From positions 62,001-126,000 of the forward strand of contig NZ_JANZYP010000010.1 in NCBI RefSeq assembly GCF_025506355.1: DNA of 64,000 bases, written 5' to 3'. Both the position numbers and the translations under genes were made by a program. This DNA is from Sphaerisporangium corydalis. GTDB taxonomy: Bacteria > Actinomycetota > Actinomycetes > Streptosporangiales > Streptosporangiaceae. A model generated the notes under the pieces. That model was not told the origin of the DNA. It saw only the letters and a list, made by a program, of their open reading frames with translations, and searched no databases. Positions 50,367 to 60,345 of the stretch are shown in pieces (the stretch's first letter is position 1; each line of letters opens with the position of its first letter).

Positions 50367-53300
50367 TCACCTCTCCAGGTAAAGGTCGGACTCCACGTCC
50401 ACGTCGCGAAGGCTCCAGAGTGTTGAAAAGCCGTCCTCAAGGTCCTCATCCGAGTAGGACCGCAGAAGTGCTGCGTCATTCGGCCTTGGCATGCTCCGTT
50501 TGAACGAGTACGGGGCCTCGTACATTAGATCGGCATTCGTTTCGGCGAGATCCCGCCATCGCTCGATGATTTCCTCGAGATCCTTCCGAGTGGCATCGAC
50601 TTCCTCCGGTGCCACACCCTTGACCCTAGCGAGGATGTCGTTGCAGAGCTCCTCAAGGAAGGTGAGAAATCCTTCTACATCGCTCGCGGCGGTGTTGGGA
50701 CGTGCCCGAGCATGTATCAGGCGGGCGAGGCCGATCAACACGGCGTGGAGGCCACGGTCGCGTGCACGGGCGGAGAAGGGGGTGACGCTGGTGGACTCCA
50801 CTTGGCGGTAGAGGGCGGAGTGGTAGGAGACGAAGCTCTCGTAGTGAGACCGATCGCGGGAGCGCGCCGCGTTGAAGAGCATCACGACGAGGCCGGGGTG
50901 TCGTCGGCCGACTCGGCTCGTCGCCTGGATGTACTCGGCCGTGGTCTGCGGCTGACCCATGACCGCCATCAGACCGAGGCGGTCCACGTCCACGCCGACC
51001 GAGATCATGTTAGTAGCGAGCACGGTGTCGAACGCGTCGTTCGGCAGTGCCAGCTCCAGTTCCTTCAAACGTCTCGGGATGTCGCTCGATTTCACTCGAC
51101 TAGTAAGTTCTGCCTGTACATCCGCTGCACGAGCTTGGACGTTCGCCCGCTCGGCCAGCAACTTCAGGCGGTCCTGGACGTCGTCGTTGACCTGTAGTTC
51201 GGCGGCGGCGAGGAGGCGAAGGCTGTTGAAGTAGCCGATCAGGGTCCAGTAGGCGTCGCGGACCGCGTCCTCGCCCTTCACGTGCAGCGCGTGATGCAGT
51301 AGTGCGGCATAGGCACGCACCAGCAAGGTCGCCTGGCTCGTACTAGGCGTCATGAGGCCCACGTAGAGTCGTGAGCCTTTTCGGTCGGGTGGCGCCTCCA
51401 CGGCGAACCAAGAATCTCGGGAGTCCAGGCCGGCAGGCGGAAACTGGTTGACGCCCCTGTCGAACAGCGCGCGCCCTTGGTCCGCGGCCCGACGGATCGT
51501 CGCAGTAGAGGCGATGATCTTTGGTTGGTTGGACGCGATGTCGATCGCGGTCTCGTAAAGTCCTGTGAGGGTTCCCAACGGTCCGGATATGAGATGCAGC
51601 TCGTCCTGGACGATCAGTTCCGGTGGTGGAGTACCGTCCGTCCTATCGAGATTGAAAATTGCGGCGACGTCCGCACGCCAGGCGATCTGAGCGAACTTGT
51701 CGACTGTGGCGATGACGAGGGTGGGCCTGGCTTTGTAGACGGCCTGGTCCACTACGTGAACGGGCAGTCCGGAGTGGAAATCGCAGTTTCCCGCCGGGCA
51801 GGTAATACTCATTGTGGTGAGATCGTCAGGCACCTCGTAGTCCCATTCGCTCATCTTGGTGCCGCACCACGGACAGTTGCGGAGCTGAACGGGATTTTCT
51901 TCCTGTAACTCCGCTCCATCGCGAAGCTTTTTGATACTTGCCGCGGCCACTTTGAGTGTGTTCGGGGTGGCAGCCCTGCCTACCCACATACCAAGTGAGA
52001 TCTGCTCAGTGCCGAGTCGGGCTATGCTATTGCGCCGCATCAACTCCATGGCGCAAATGAGCGTGGCGGCGCGTTCAAACTGCTGCAGGGTTAGCAGTCG
52101 CAGCGTGTAACGCATCAACGCGGTGACACCGCCTCCCTGCTCTCCTTTGCGTAGCCGACGGAGGAACACGGTGTACGCGATGAGGCCGAGGTAGGCCTCC
52201 GTCTTGCCGCCACCGGTCGGAAACCACAACAGGTCCGCGATTGAACGGTCGGGGTGATCGTGGTCGGTGATGCTCTCCAGACAGAGAAGCACGAATGCGA
52301 TCTGGAACGGACGCCAGCGGCCGGTGAGGCCCACATCCCCTTCCATGCGTGTCTTGATCCACGAAGTTCGTCCTCGCTGCACGGCCATCGCCTCGTTGGC
52401 GAGACGGAAGGCGGTCATCGCTTCTGAGTTCTGACCTAGCAGGGCGATACCGCCTGCCATACGGTCCGCCACCTGCTCGCACAGGCGTATCTGCTGTCGG
52501 GCGACTTTGCTGTATTCGCCGTCCCTCAGTTCGTTCGCTTCCATGGAGCGCTCGGTGATCCAGGCTCGGTAGCCCGACAGCAGATCGCCCAGGGCGCTGA
52601 GCACCGCGTCGTTCGGTGCCTCAGCCAGATGGAGCATGTCCAGGGTTGGGACGTCGAATTCGGGGTTCGAGTCGGCGAGCAGTACGTCGTAAGTGGGAAC
52701 GAAGGACGACCAGAGCGCTGAGATCGCGGCCGGAGAGACCTTTTGGAGCACCGCGCCTCGTGCGGGAGGAGGTGTCCAGTCCCAGTCGGCCGCGCACCCG
52801 TGGCCGACCGCAAATGTCGGGGCGTGGCGGTGCAACAGTTTGTTGGCCAGTACCTCATCCTCGTCCGCCCCCACGGGAACCGGTCGCTCCACCAGGAGAG
52901 GGATCCCTGTCTGGCCCTCTATTCGAAGATGGGGTTGAAAGAAGCAGTGCGAGTCCCTTAGGGCCCCTCGACCGACTTCATGCACGTTGACCAATGTGGC
53001 AGTGACGGCGACGGCGTTCGCAACGGGCCGCCGGACCCGTATGCGCAGTTCGAGCCCGGACGCCACCTCCTTTGTCACCGGGCCATGCCGGGTCACATCG
53101 ATCTTAAGCGGGTCGATCATCAGCGGCCTGCGACGCCACCGTACGTTCAACTTCTCCGTGGAGCGTCGTTCGATTCGTTGGGCCTTCACGAGATTGCCGT
53201 CGGAGTCGATCGGCTCGTACACGGCGGCGCGTACCGTGATTGTCACAATCTCGGAGCTGGTCGGGTCGACCGCGAAGGTGAGGCCCATCGAGGAGGGGGT

Positions 53301-53564
53301 CTGGACGTTGGCCAACGAGACCCCGGTGTCGGGGATCTCCTCGACAGCCATCCGGGCCGGCGCAAGATCGGCGTCCTTCTCGCTCTGCTCCTCCTCGTGG
53401 TCGTCCCGGTCCTCGCGACGAGGAAAGAGAATCCCTGTGGAGTACGTGGTGACGGGAGGATCCGGGATGATCTCACGCTCTCCCCCGACGGGCCCTAGAA
53501 GATCCTTTTCGAGGTTTTCGACCAGCTCGCTGCGGAACCGATAGTGATCGGCGTGTTCAGCCAT
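50367..53564 (-). CDS. drmA: DrmA-like helicase, DISARM core
   Basis: A 1065-residue SF2 helicase. The N-terminus ENLEKDLLGPVGGEREIIPDP...TYSTGILFP is the DrmA-type start. Walker A is LLWFPTGGGKTEAYLGL (about 448-464), motif II QDELHLISGPLGTL (DExH variant), and motif VI QPQTTAEYIQATSRVGRRHPGLVV. A four-cysteine zinc element (CPWCGTK...CPAGNC) lies between motifs I and II. DrmA is the DNA-translocating partner of DrmB. ATG at 53564 follows GAGGAGGG and overlaps the UvrD-like stop by eight bases. Usual DISARM partners (DrmC PLD nuclease, adenine or cytosine methylases, DrmD) are not visible in the window. Confidence 0.87.
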   Translation of the reverse strand: MAEHADHYRFRSELVENLEKDLLGPVGGEREIIPDPPVTTYSTGILFPRREDRDDHEEEQSEKDADLAPARMAVEEIPDTGVSLANVQTPSSMGLTFAVDPTSSEIVTITVRAAVYEPIDSDGNLVKAQRIERRSTEKLNVRWRRRPLMIDPLKIDVTRHGPVTKEVASGLELRIRVRRPVANAVAVTATLVNVHEVGRGALRDSHCFFQPHLRIEGQTGIPLLVERPVPVGADEDEVLANKLLHRHAPTFAVGHGCAADWDWTPPPARGAVLQKVSPAAISALWSSFVPTYDVLLADSNPEFDVPTLDMLHLAEAPNDAVLSALGDLLSGYRAWITERSMEANELRDGEYSKVARQQIRLCEQVADRMAGGIALLGQNSEAMTAFRLANEAMAVQRGRTSWIKTRMEGDVGLTGRWRPFQIAFVLLCLESITDHDHPDRSIADLLWFPTGGGKTEAYLGLIAYTVFLRRLRKGEQGGGVTALMRYTLRLLTLQQFERAATLICAMELMRRNSIARLGTEQISLGMWVGRAATPNTLKVAAASIKKLRDGAELQEENPVQLRNCPWCGTKMSEWDYEVPDDLTTMSITCPAGNCDFHSGLPVHVVDQAVYKARPTLVIATVDKFAQIAWRADVAAIFNLDRTDGTPPPELIVQDELHLISGPLGTLTGLYETAIDIASNQPKIIASTATIRRAADQGRALFDRGVNQFPPAGLDSRDSWFAVEAPPDRKGSRLYVGLMTPSTSQATLLVRAYAALLHHALHVKGEDAVRDAYWTLIGYFNSLRLLAAAELQVNDDVQDRLKLLAERANVQARAADVQAELTSRVKSSDIPRRLKELELALPNDAFDTVLATNMISVGVDVDRLGLMAVMGQPQTTAEYIQATSRVGRRHPGLVVMLFNAARSRDRSHYESFVSYHSALYRQVESTSVTPFSARARDRGLHAVLIGLARLIHARARPNTAASDVEGFLTFLEELCNDILARVKGVAPEEVDATRKDLEEIIERWRDLAETNADLMYEAPYSFKRSMPRPNDAALLRSYSDEDLEDGFSTLWSLRDVDVESDLYLER

Positions 53565-55470
53565 GGTCGCCCTCCTCGGCCGCAGCAGGCTTGTCGTAGC
53601 TGAATCTGCCGAGTCCACCCAGGCGTGGTGCCAGCCACACGCCGTGACCGCCGAGTCCGGCCGTCGCGCCTGCCGAGACGACGCCGGTCACCGTCTCGAC
53701 GGAATCGATCGAGACGCCGGTGATCGTCGCGGGCCAGGAGGTCGGTCGGTGCTCCTTGCGGATCCGCATGTATGTGTACAGGTCCGCCGCGAACGCGTCT
53801 GAGGTGAGGCCGATGGGATGGCCGTGATTCCTGAGTGACACCACGTACGTGGGACTCTTCTCGATGTCCGATGGTTCACCATCGACGCGCCGAAGGATCA
53901 CTTCGTCGCCCGGCCTCACCTTGTCAACGAATAGCTCCTGCAGGTCGAGGGCCGTATGGTGAAACTGAACGTTCGGAAGCTGGATGTGGTCGCCCGCAGG
54001 CTCCCGGGAGCAGACGTCGCGTCCGATCAGCTCCAGCCCGTGCCGCCAAGTCTTCTTCCCCATCCGATAGAGGCCCCAGCGTTCCAGCCGGAACGCTTTT
54101 CGAAGGTAGAGAGGAGCGATCTGGAGAGGGCGTAGATGCATCAGCTCCTGCCGCGGCCGGGATAGCGCCACGTACAGCGTGCGTGCCTCCTCGGCCGCGT
54201 CGATAGGGCGGGGGCCGTCGTTCTGCAGCGGGCCCGGGTCGACGACGATCACGCGGTCGAACTCCAACCCCTTCGCATGGTGCACGGACGACACCACAAG
54301 ATTCGCGGGAGGTTGGGCGGTCAGCTCGTCTGGCAGACCGCCAGCGGCGATGACCGACCGCATCCGTAGCAGATCAACGGTCTGACCACGTCCGCGCGTG
54401 GTACGAAGAAGCAGATCCCACAGGCGAGCGTGGTCGGTTCCGCCGGCGAAAGGTCGGGCTTGTAACGCCTCCTCAAAGCGGGTCTGGGTGAGAATCGACG
54501 TGTCGGTCGCGCGGAACAACGAGGCGAGCCAGGCCGGGGCCACCCGGTCGCGCGCGGACCGTTGTCGTCTGTGGGAGACCCCTCCCGCATGAAGCCTCTC
54601 GGACACCAGCAGGGCTTGACCGTTCGTACGGCAAAGGATCGCCGTAGTTCCTTCATATTGCTGGAGACTCTGGCGAACGAACTCGTCCTCAAGGTCACCC
54701 ATGAGCAGGGTCCCTAAGAGCGCGTTGCGCAGGTCTCGGTATGCCAGCTCTCCAGAGGTCTCTACTCCCGCCTGGAGTAGGGGAGCGAAGGAGAGGACGG
54801 TCATAGCCTCTTCGGTCTGAGCCCGGAAATTCTTTGTGAGACGCAACTCGACCAATTCGTCTTCGAAGCGGACGCGAAGCCAGTCGAAGAAACGGCCGTT
54901 CTCTGCGGCTCGGGTCGTCGGATCGGCGACCTGGAACCCATAGATGGCCTGGGCCGGGTCGCCGACCACGGTGAAGCCGCAATCATAGGTGTCAAGCAGG
55001 GTCTCCACCAGGTCACGGCGACTGCCGACGAGATCCTGCACCTCATCGACCACCAGATGGCGAAGGTTTTCGTACAGCTCATCGACGTCGGGATCCCCGA
55101 TGAGGTCAGTGGCCGCTTCGATGCGCTCGTCGAAACCTCGTGCAAGCCAGTCACCATCGGCGTCTGTTACGAGGAGCAGTTCCAAAGCCCAGGAGTCGAA
55201 GGTCTGTACTCGAACGTGTCGGGCCGTGTCACCGTGACGTGCGAGCCGCTCCTTGAGTTCGCGGACCGCCGCCCGTGAGAAGCTCAGGACCAGGACCTCA
55301 CCCGCGTTCACCTCGTCGCGTGTCATCAGGGCATCGAGGCGGCGTACGAGGGTGTGGGTCTTGCCGGCACCAGCCTCGGCGATCACCAAGGTTCGTGCGT
55401 CGACAGGAAGCCGCACGACCTTCTGCTGTTCCGGAGTGAGCCGGGGGTCACCGTCATAGGGACCGTTCAT
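53557..55470 (-). CDS. UvrD/Rep-type SF1 DNA helicase
   Basis: A 637-residue SF1A helicase. The Q-motif region is LTPEQQKVVRLPVDARTLVIA, Walker A is EAGAGKTHTLVRRL, motif II VVDEVQDL, motif III VVGDPAQAIYGF, and motifs V/VI are VVSSVHHAKGLEFDRVIVVDP and EARTLYVALSRPRQEL. It is somewhat short for UvrD (about 720) and has a C-terminal 130-residue region unlike UvrD. The ATG at 55470 overlaps the upstream stop (ATGA) and the 3' end overlaps drmA, so it is embedded in a translationally coupled four-gene operon. This makes a role in the same system likely. Confidence 0.88.
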   Translation of the reverse strand: MNGPYDGDPRLTPEQQKVVRLPVDARTLVIAEAGAGKTHTLVRRLDALMTRDEVNAGEVLVLSFSRAAVRELKERLARHGDTARHVRVQTFDSWALELLLVTDADGDWLARGFDERIEAATDLIGDPDVDELYENLRHLVVDEVQDLVGSRRDLVETLLDTYDCGFTVVGDPAQAIYGFQVADPTTRAAENGRFFDWLRVRFEDELVELRLTKNFRAQTEEAMTVLSFAPLLQAGVETSGELAYRDLRNALLGTLLMGDLEDEFVRQSLQQYEGTTAILCRTNGQALLVSERLHAGGVSHRRQRSARDRVAPAWLASLFRATDTSILTQTRFEEALQARPFAGGTDHARLWDLLLRTTRGRGQTVDLLRMRSVIAAGGLPDELTAQPPANLVVSSVHHAKGLEFDRVIVVDPGPLQNDGPRPIDAAEEARTLYVALSRPRQELMHLRPLQIAPLYLRKAFRLERWGLYRMGKKTWRHGLELIGRDVCSREPAGDHIQLPNVQFHHTALDLQELFVDKVRPGDEVILRRVDGEPSDIEKSPTYVVSLRNHGHPIGLTSDAFAADLYTYMRIRKEHRPTSWPATITGVSIDSVETVTGVVSAGATAGLGGHGVWLAPRLGGLGRFSYDKPAAAEEGDHG

Positions 55471-58400
55471 TTCTTGCTCCACAGGTGCTCGAACCGGGTG
55501 AAGGCGAGCTTCTCACCGAAGTTCGTGATGTTGTCCTGGACATCGAGGATGAGGCAGACCTCGTTTCCGCCGTTCTTCGGTCCTCGCAATCCGCGGCCGA
55601 TCATCTGCTGGTAGACATTGGGACTATAGGTGGGACGGGCGACGACGACCGCGCGAGTGGCCGGGGCGTCGAATCCTTGGGCAAGCACCCCGTAGTTCGC
55701 GATGACGCGGATCCGACGGTTTCGGAAGTCCTCGATCACACGGGCTCTCTCCGAGCTCGGTGTCGCGGATTCGATGACCCTTGAGGAGATCCTCCGGTCA
55801 TTCAGACGGGCGACCAAGAGGCGGGCGTGGTTAACCGAGGCGGCGAACAGGAGGACCGGCCAGTCGGGGTCAAGTGAGGCGATCTCCTTGATCAGCATGC
55901 TGTTACGTTCCTCGTCGGCCGCCAGCCGTTCCTCGGCACTGGCCGGCAGTCCACGGAAATCCGCCTTTTTGAGCTCTTCCTGCGTGAGGCTGATCGTCGC
56001 GCCGACCAGAGGTCGGTGTTCCACGCGTGCCAGTACCCCCTGGTCCTGGAGGATCTCGTACGGTTCGCCGTCGAACACGCCGTCGTCGAGCCGCGTCGAG
56101 CCGAAGCGATCGATGAGGAGACGGGTCTGATCCTCGTTCGTACTGCGATATGGGGTAGCGGTGAGTCCGATGAGAGGCCGCTCTGTCTTCGTGTAGGTAA
56201 GCCCGAGATGGCGGAAGATCTCGGTGTAGGTGGGGGCCAGAGCTGAGTGCGCCTCATCGACGATCACGACGGCGGCGCGCCGGAGCCACTCGTAGTCCTC
56301 GTCCCTCAGGCGGTTCTTTAGCGAGTCGTCGATGGCCACCACTAGGTGGGCATTGGAGGTGACAGGCGTCGCCGAGTTGCCGTCCCAAAGTCGGCTGATC
56401 GTCAGCCGCTTCTTTGGAGGTCCCACTTTGGACCAGAGGAAGCGCCAGCTCTGCACGGCCTGTTCGCAGAGCTCACGGGACTGCGCGATCCACAGCACCG
56501 GGCCCATGACGCTATGTGCCTTAATCGCGTTGATCACGGCTTCCACCGCGACGCGTGTCTTGCCCGCACCGGTGGGGAGCGTCAGCATGGCACGCCCAGG
56601 ACGCGCGCGGTCCAGCAGCCGGAACATGTTGTCGGCCAGTTGCTTCTGATAAGGATGGAGGGTCGGTAGATCGACAGGCCCGTCGACGATCTCCTCTGCC
56701 GGCGGGGGGACGGCCTTGGTGCCCGCGAAGCTCTCTGGAAGTCCCAGGTCGCTGGTGAACCGGCGGGCCGTGCTGTCGCCCCTGAAGGTGGTGGGGGCCT
56801 CAGGGAGACGGGCGGCCAGATCTTTGCCATGGTGGCGGAGAATGGCTTCTCCGTGAGCGTTCAGCGCCAGTTCGGCTATCCGATGGGCATCTGGAGCACG
56901 ACCCTTCTCGGTCTGCTCACCTTCCACCAGACCCTGAGGAAGTCCTCTTCGTAGGGCATCCTCGCCGACCAACAGGAGGATCTTGTCCGCCGGATCCTGC
57001 GTCTCGCGGGCGCGGCGCATACGCTCGTCGTCCCGTTGCTGCTCCCTATACTTGAGCACCGAACGACAACCTGCCTCCGCGAGCCCCAGTCCCAGGACTC
57101 GGTCGACCGCCATGAGGGCAGCGAGGTCGTCCGCGGGACGGAGCACCAACACGCTCCTTTCCTGAGTGGCCTCGTTCAGTGTCTGCGTACGCATCCCGTT
57201 CGGTGTTCTGACAACCTCGTCCAGTTCACCGCACCGCACGAGAGACCACCCCGTGACCTGCGAGCGATGGTTCATCTTCAGATGTGGGAACTCGTCGACC
57301 AACAGGACCGGCTCGGACTGTGCCACGTACCGGATTTCCTTCTCGACCACCTGGGAGAACCGAAGCATGCCCCATGTTTGGATCATTGCCTCGGCGGCCT
57401 CGGCCGAAGGTACGAGCAACGCGGGAACACGTTCACGGACAAGCGCGTCGTACTCGTCCCGGACGGAGGTGACCGCTATCTCACCATCTGGACGGTCGGT
57501 CGACCACTCATCGCCGACCCGGCAACGTGTCGGCACGTCCTCGGGCCACGTCGCCTCCGCCTCAAAGAGTAATGCGTAGACCTTGCCCGCGAACTCCTCC
57601 ACCTCACTCGTCGCCGCGCAGGAGACTAGTTTGCTCCAGATGACCTGAGGAACGCCGCTCAGGTCGGACGGCAACCTGAGAGCGGCCCCGACCGTGGTTG
57701 AGACCCGTGCAACGGGTAGAAGATCGCGATATGTCGCCAGTTGAGGACCGACGCATGATGCGACGGGCACGACTCCCTGGGAGGTGGACAGGTATCCATG
57801 CTTCCGCGCCATCCAAACTAAGGGTGAGGACACCTTGGTCTGGGTCGCCAACTGACTCCCGTGTCGAACCGTCCACGCCGTGACGAGACCGTGTTCGGGA
57901 AGAACGCCGAGAAATGCCGCCCGCCCCTCGTTGCTGAGTTCCGGTAGGAGATGCAGTGGGCCAGGGGGGTTGGCGCCATCCACCTGGATGCTCTTCAATT
58001 GAGGAGTGGATGCCGTGGGGGGGAGCTTCTTGCAGTAGGTCTTCCAGGCGCCCTCTACGTAGTTGTTGAACCACCATTCCCCCCGTGGATCCTGATCAGA
58101 TATCGGCCGGTCTACCAGACCGAGGCCCTTTAGGAGTGGAAGGTCATCGGCGTGGAAGTCGAGGTCGAGTGCGATGGCCGCATCACGTGATCCGTCCCGA
58201 GGAACGACCGGGCCAGGCAGAAGGCAGTGACGCACCGCTTTCCACTCGCCGGACATGACGCGTACCTTGACGACCCGCGAGGGATCGAACTCGCCCTCTT
58301 CCAGGACGGTGAGCGCGCGAGTGGGTCCCGCCTGCCGGGCGAGTTGCCAGAAGTCGGCCCATTGCCTGCTGTTGTAAGCTTCGAATCCCTGGTCGATGAT

Positions 58401-60122
58401 GGCGGCGAAACGCCCCGAGGCGTCCGCCTCCTGGATTCCCAAGGACTCCAGGGCCTGTACGGTTCGCTGATCCGCCAGTACGTCGGGATGAACGTAGACC
58501 ATTCTGTCCCGAAGATTGTCCGTCCCGCTTCGGCGGAACACCTTGCCCCGCACCGGAGGGACCAATCCGTCGTCTTCCGTCAGCAGGATTCGGGTTCTGA
58601 CCGCTTCGCTGGCCATGGGATTACCGGCTCTGTGCATCTCCGCGACGATGCGGACCGCTCGCGCGGATGCCTCCGCCGTGCCGTCCGAGACGAGAGCCGA
58701 CAGCCACTCCTGAATGGTGGACACTCGGCATTTGGCCTGCTCGATGATCCTCTCGGCACGGGCCCGACGTTCGCGCTTCTCGATGGAGTGATGGCACCAG
58801 TCGATCGGACGCCCCTCGTAACCGCTCCACAGTGTCAGCCAGCTCTCGTCCAGGCCGGCTGGATGCAACTTCACGGTTTCCGGCGTGCGGAGACGACCGA
58901 TCTGGTCCGGGAGGGATGGCTTACGGGCGGCAACCGCCCAGATGGAGCTGGTCAGACTCTTGTCCGCCCATTGCGGAGCCTCGCGTCCTCGCCCCGGGAG
59001 CAGATCGATGTATGTGGCCGGATCATCCGGGTCCGTCAGTTCGGGCAGGGAGTCGACGACCAACTCCGCCGACACCTTGATCAGCTCGTCGTTGAACGCG
59101 TTACGGTCGAACAGGTTCTGCCGGTCCTCGGAGGTCTTCCACGGGGCGTTGAGGATTCCACGCAATGTGGTGGCATAGTTCGTGGGGAAGTAGGCCCAGA
59201 GGATGCCGCGGTCGCGCGCTCGGCTGGGGACCGCCCAAGAGATATCTATCTCCGGGCGATCGTGAAGCTCACCAGCGGCTCGTAGTGCCGCGTCGGTCGG
59301 GCGGTGTGTACGGGTGAACACCCGCCACTGATGGTCGATGCTGACCTCGTCAGGACGTATCTCCTGAAGTATGCGATGCGTTCCGTCGATACGTTGGAAG
59401 ATCTGTCGTAGTGTGGGGCGCCCGGCACGTCGATCCTCCAAGGTCAGCGTACCGACGTGCGGCGAGAACAAGGGGAACTCAAGGGGGAACCTCGCCAGGT
59501 CGATGCCGAGTCTTCCCACACTCTCGGGTTGAAGTGGTAGCCGCACCACGGTCGTTGCCCACCTCATGAGCTCGTTGAGCACCGGGTCGGATACGCGTGC
59601 CTGCGCCGGATCGATTACTTGCGCCATGCGGAGTACAGGAGTCTCACCGGCGACCGAATGAACCGCCTTGATCTGTTCGGTCGACCATGCCCGATCGAAG
59701 CCGAAGGCGAACTCGCTTTCGCCGTCTCGACTGAAGAACTGAGGTGTGTCGGAGATGCTAAGGACGGACTTGACACCGACGCCGAACCTGCCTATTTGAC
59801 CGCCGCGCTTGCGCGAGACGCTCATCCGAAGGATGGTGTCGGCGCCGGCTGCCGTCACCGGCGTGCCCTCATTCGCGCAGTAGAGATGGGTCGGGGTCAA
59901 CACGACACGGATCTCGCCGCCGGCCTGGTCGCGCAGCTCATCCGCACCGTTTTGGACTAGCTCGTACACCTGACGGTCGCCGTAGCCGCCTTGCGTGATC
60001 CTGCGCTCACTGTTCGCGTGCTCTTGAATGAGACCGGGATCCACCGTGTAGGTTCTCAACACTCGTTGGGATTGTTCGATCACGACCTGGATCACGGAGA
60101 GTTTGTCGACGGAATCAGCCAC
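55467..60122 (-). CDS. giant sacsin-like GHKL ATPase - SF2 helicase fusion
   Basis: A 1551-residue protein. Residues 1-200 are a GHKL/Hsp90-type ATPase resembling the sacsin N-terminal domain: N-box YELVQNGADELRD (53-65), CANEGTPV (82-89), G2 IGRFGVGVKSVLSIS (110-124). A long middle region (200-1140) is unrecognised. The C-terminal 400 residues are an SF2 helicase: LHPYQKQLADNM, Walker A LTLPTGAGKT near 1180, VVIVDEAHSA near 1288, LIGLTATPYR, and motif VI QMIGRGLRGPKNGG. Start GTG at 60122 with a distant GGAAG. It leads the UvrD-drmA-drmB operon, with an ATGA overlap to UvrD. Coupling a GHKL ATPase to a helicase suggests nucleotide-gated activation on foreign DNA. No nuclease motif is obvious. 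Confidence 0.85.
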   Translation of the reverse strand: MADSVDKLSVIQVVIEQSQRVLRTYTVDPGLIQEHANSERRITQGGYGDRQVYELVQNGADELRDQAGGEIRVVLTPTHLYCANEGTPVTAAGADTILRMSVSRKRGGQIGRFGVGVKSVLSISDTPQFFSRDGESEFAFGFDRAWSTEQIKAVHSVAGETPVLRMAQVIDPAQARVSDPVLNELMRWATTVVRLPLQPESVGRLGIDLARFPLEFPLFSPHVGTLTLEDRRAGRPTLRQIFQRIDGTHRILQEIRPDEVSIDHQWRVFTRTHRPTDAALRAAGELHDRPEIDISWAVPSRARDRGILWAYFPTNYATTLRGILNAPWKTSEDRQNLFDRNAFNDELIKVSAELVVDSLPELTDPDDPATYIDLLPGRGREAPQWADKSLTSSIWAVAARKPSLPDQIGRLRTPETVKLHPAGLDESWLTLWSGYEGRPIDWCHHSIEKRERRARAERIIEQAKCRVSTIQEWLSALVSDGTAEASARAVRIVAEMHRAGNPMASEAVRTRILLTEDDGLVPPVRGKVFRRSGTDNLRDRMVYVHPDVLADQRTVQALESLGIQEADASGRFAAIIDQGFEAYNSRQWADFWQLARQAGPTRALTVLEEGEFDPSRVVKVRVMSGEWKAVRHCLLPGPVVPRDGSRDAAIALDLDFHADDLPLLKGLGLVDRPISDQDPRGEWWFNNYVEGAWKTYCKKLPPTASTPQLKSIQVDGANPPGPLHLLPELSNEGRAAFLGVLPEHGLVTAWTVRHGSQLATQTKVSSPLVWMARKHGYLSTSQGVVPVASCVGPQLATYRDLLPVARVSTTVGAALRLPSDLSGVPQVIWSKLVSCAATSEVEEFAGKVYALLFEAEATWPEDVPTRCRVGDEWSTDRPDGEIAVTSVRDEYDALVRERVPALLVPSAEAAEAMIQTWGMLRFSQVVEKEIRYVAQSEPVLLVDEFPHLKMNHRSQVTGWSLVRCGELDEVVRTPNGMRTQTLNEATQERSVLVLRPADDLAALMAVDRVLGLGLAEAGCRSVLKYREQQRDDERMRRARETQDPADKILLLVGEDALRRGLPQGLVEGEQTEKGRAPDAHRIAELALNAHGEAILRHHGKDLAARLPEAPTTFRGDSTARRFTSDLGLPESFAGTKAVPPPAEEIVDGPVDLPTLHPYQKQLADNMFRLLDRARPGRAMLTLPTGAGKTRVAVEAVINAIKAHSVMGPVLWIAQSRELCEQAVQSWRFLWSKVGPPKKRLTISRLWDGNSATPVTSNAHLVVAIDDSLKNRLRDEDYEWLRRAAVVIVDEAHSALAPTYTEIFRHLGLTYTKTERPLIGLTATPYRSTNEDQTRLLIDRFGSTRLDDGVFDGEPYEILQDQGVLARVEHRPLVGATISLTQEELKKADFRGLPASAEERLAADEERNSMLIKEIASLDPDWPVLLFAASVNHARLLVARLNDRRISSRVIESATPSSERARVIEDFRNRRIRVIANYGVLAQGFDAPATRAVVVARPTYSPNVYQQMIGRGLRGPKNGGNEVCLILDVQDNITNFGEKLAFTRFEHLWSKK

Positions 60123-60326
60123 GGTGGATCAACTTCCCTAGGAGACGACTTCTGGGGTAGCCATTGTGCTGCCGGCTCGGCCGAGGCTTGCCGGCAGCAC
60201 GAAAGCGCACTTCACTCGTATACGAAGGAATGGGAGCGCGGGGACGACCGCTGCCACAAGCCCTGTACGACGGCAGGCCGTTCATCGCTGTCGTCGTTCC
60301 TGTGTTGAGCGGGGGAACAGGCTCAA

Positions 60327-60345
60327 CCGTCGTGTCTCACGACGG
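60327..60345. terminator. perfect hairpin in the divergent gap
   Basis: CCGTCGTG-TCT-CACGACGG is a perfect 8-bp stem with a three-base loop, overlapping the stop of a short leftward frame (60337-60339). It looks like a terminator for a lost or very small gene on the minus strand. Confidence 0.5.

Noticed and set aside
48515-53564. Druantia (DruE-type DUF1998 helicase)
   Set aside because: Here helicase and DUF1998 are on separate proteins with DrmA/DrmB-type N-termini, fitting DISARM better.
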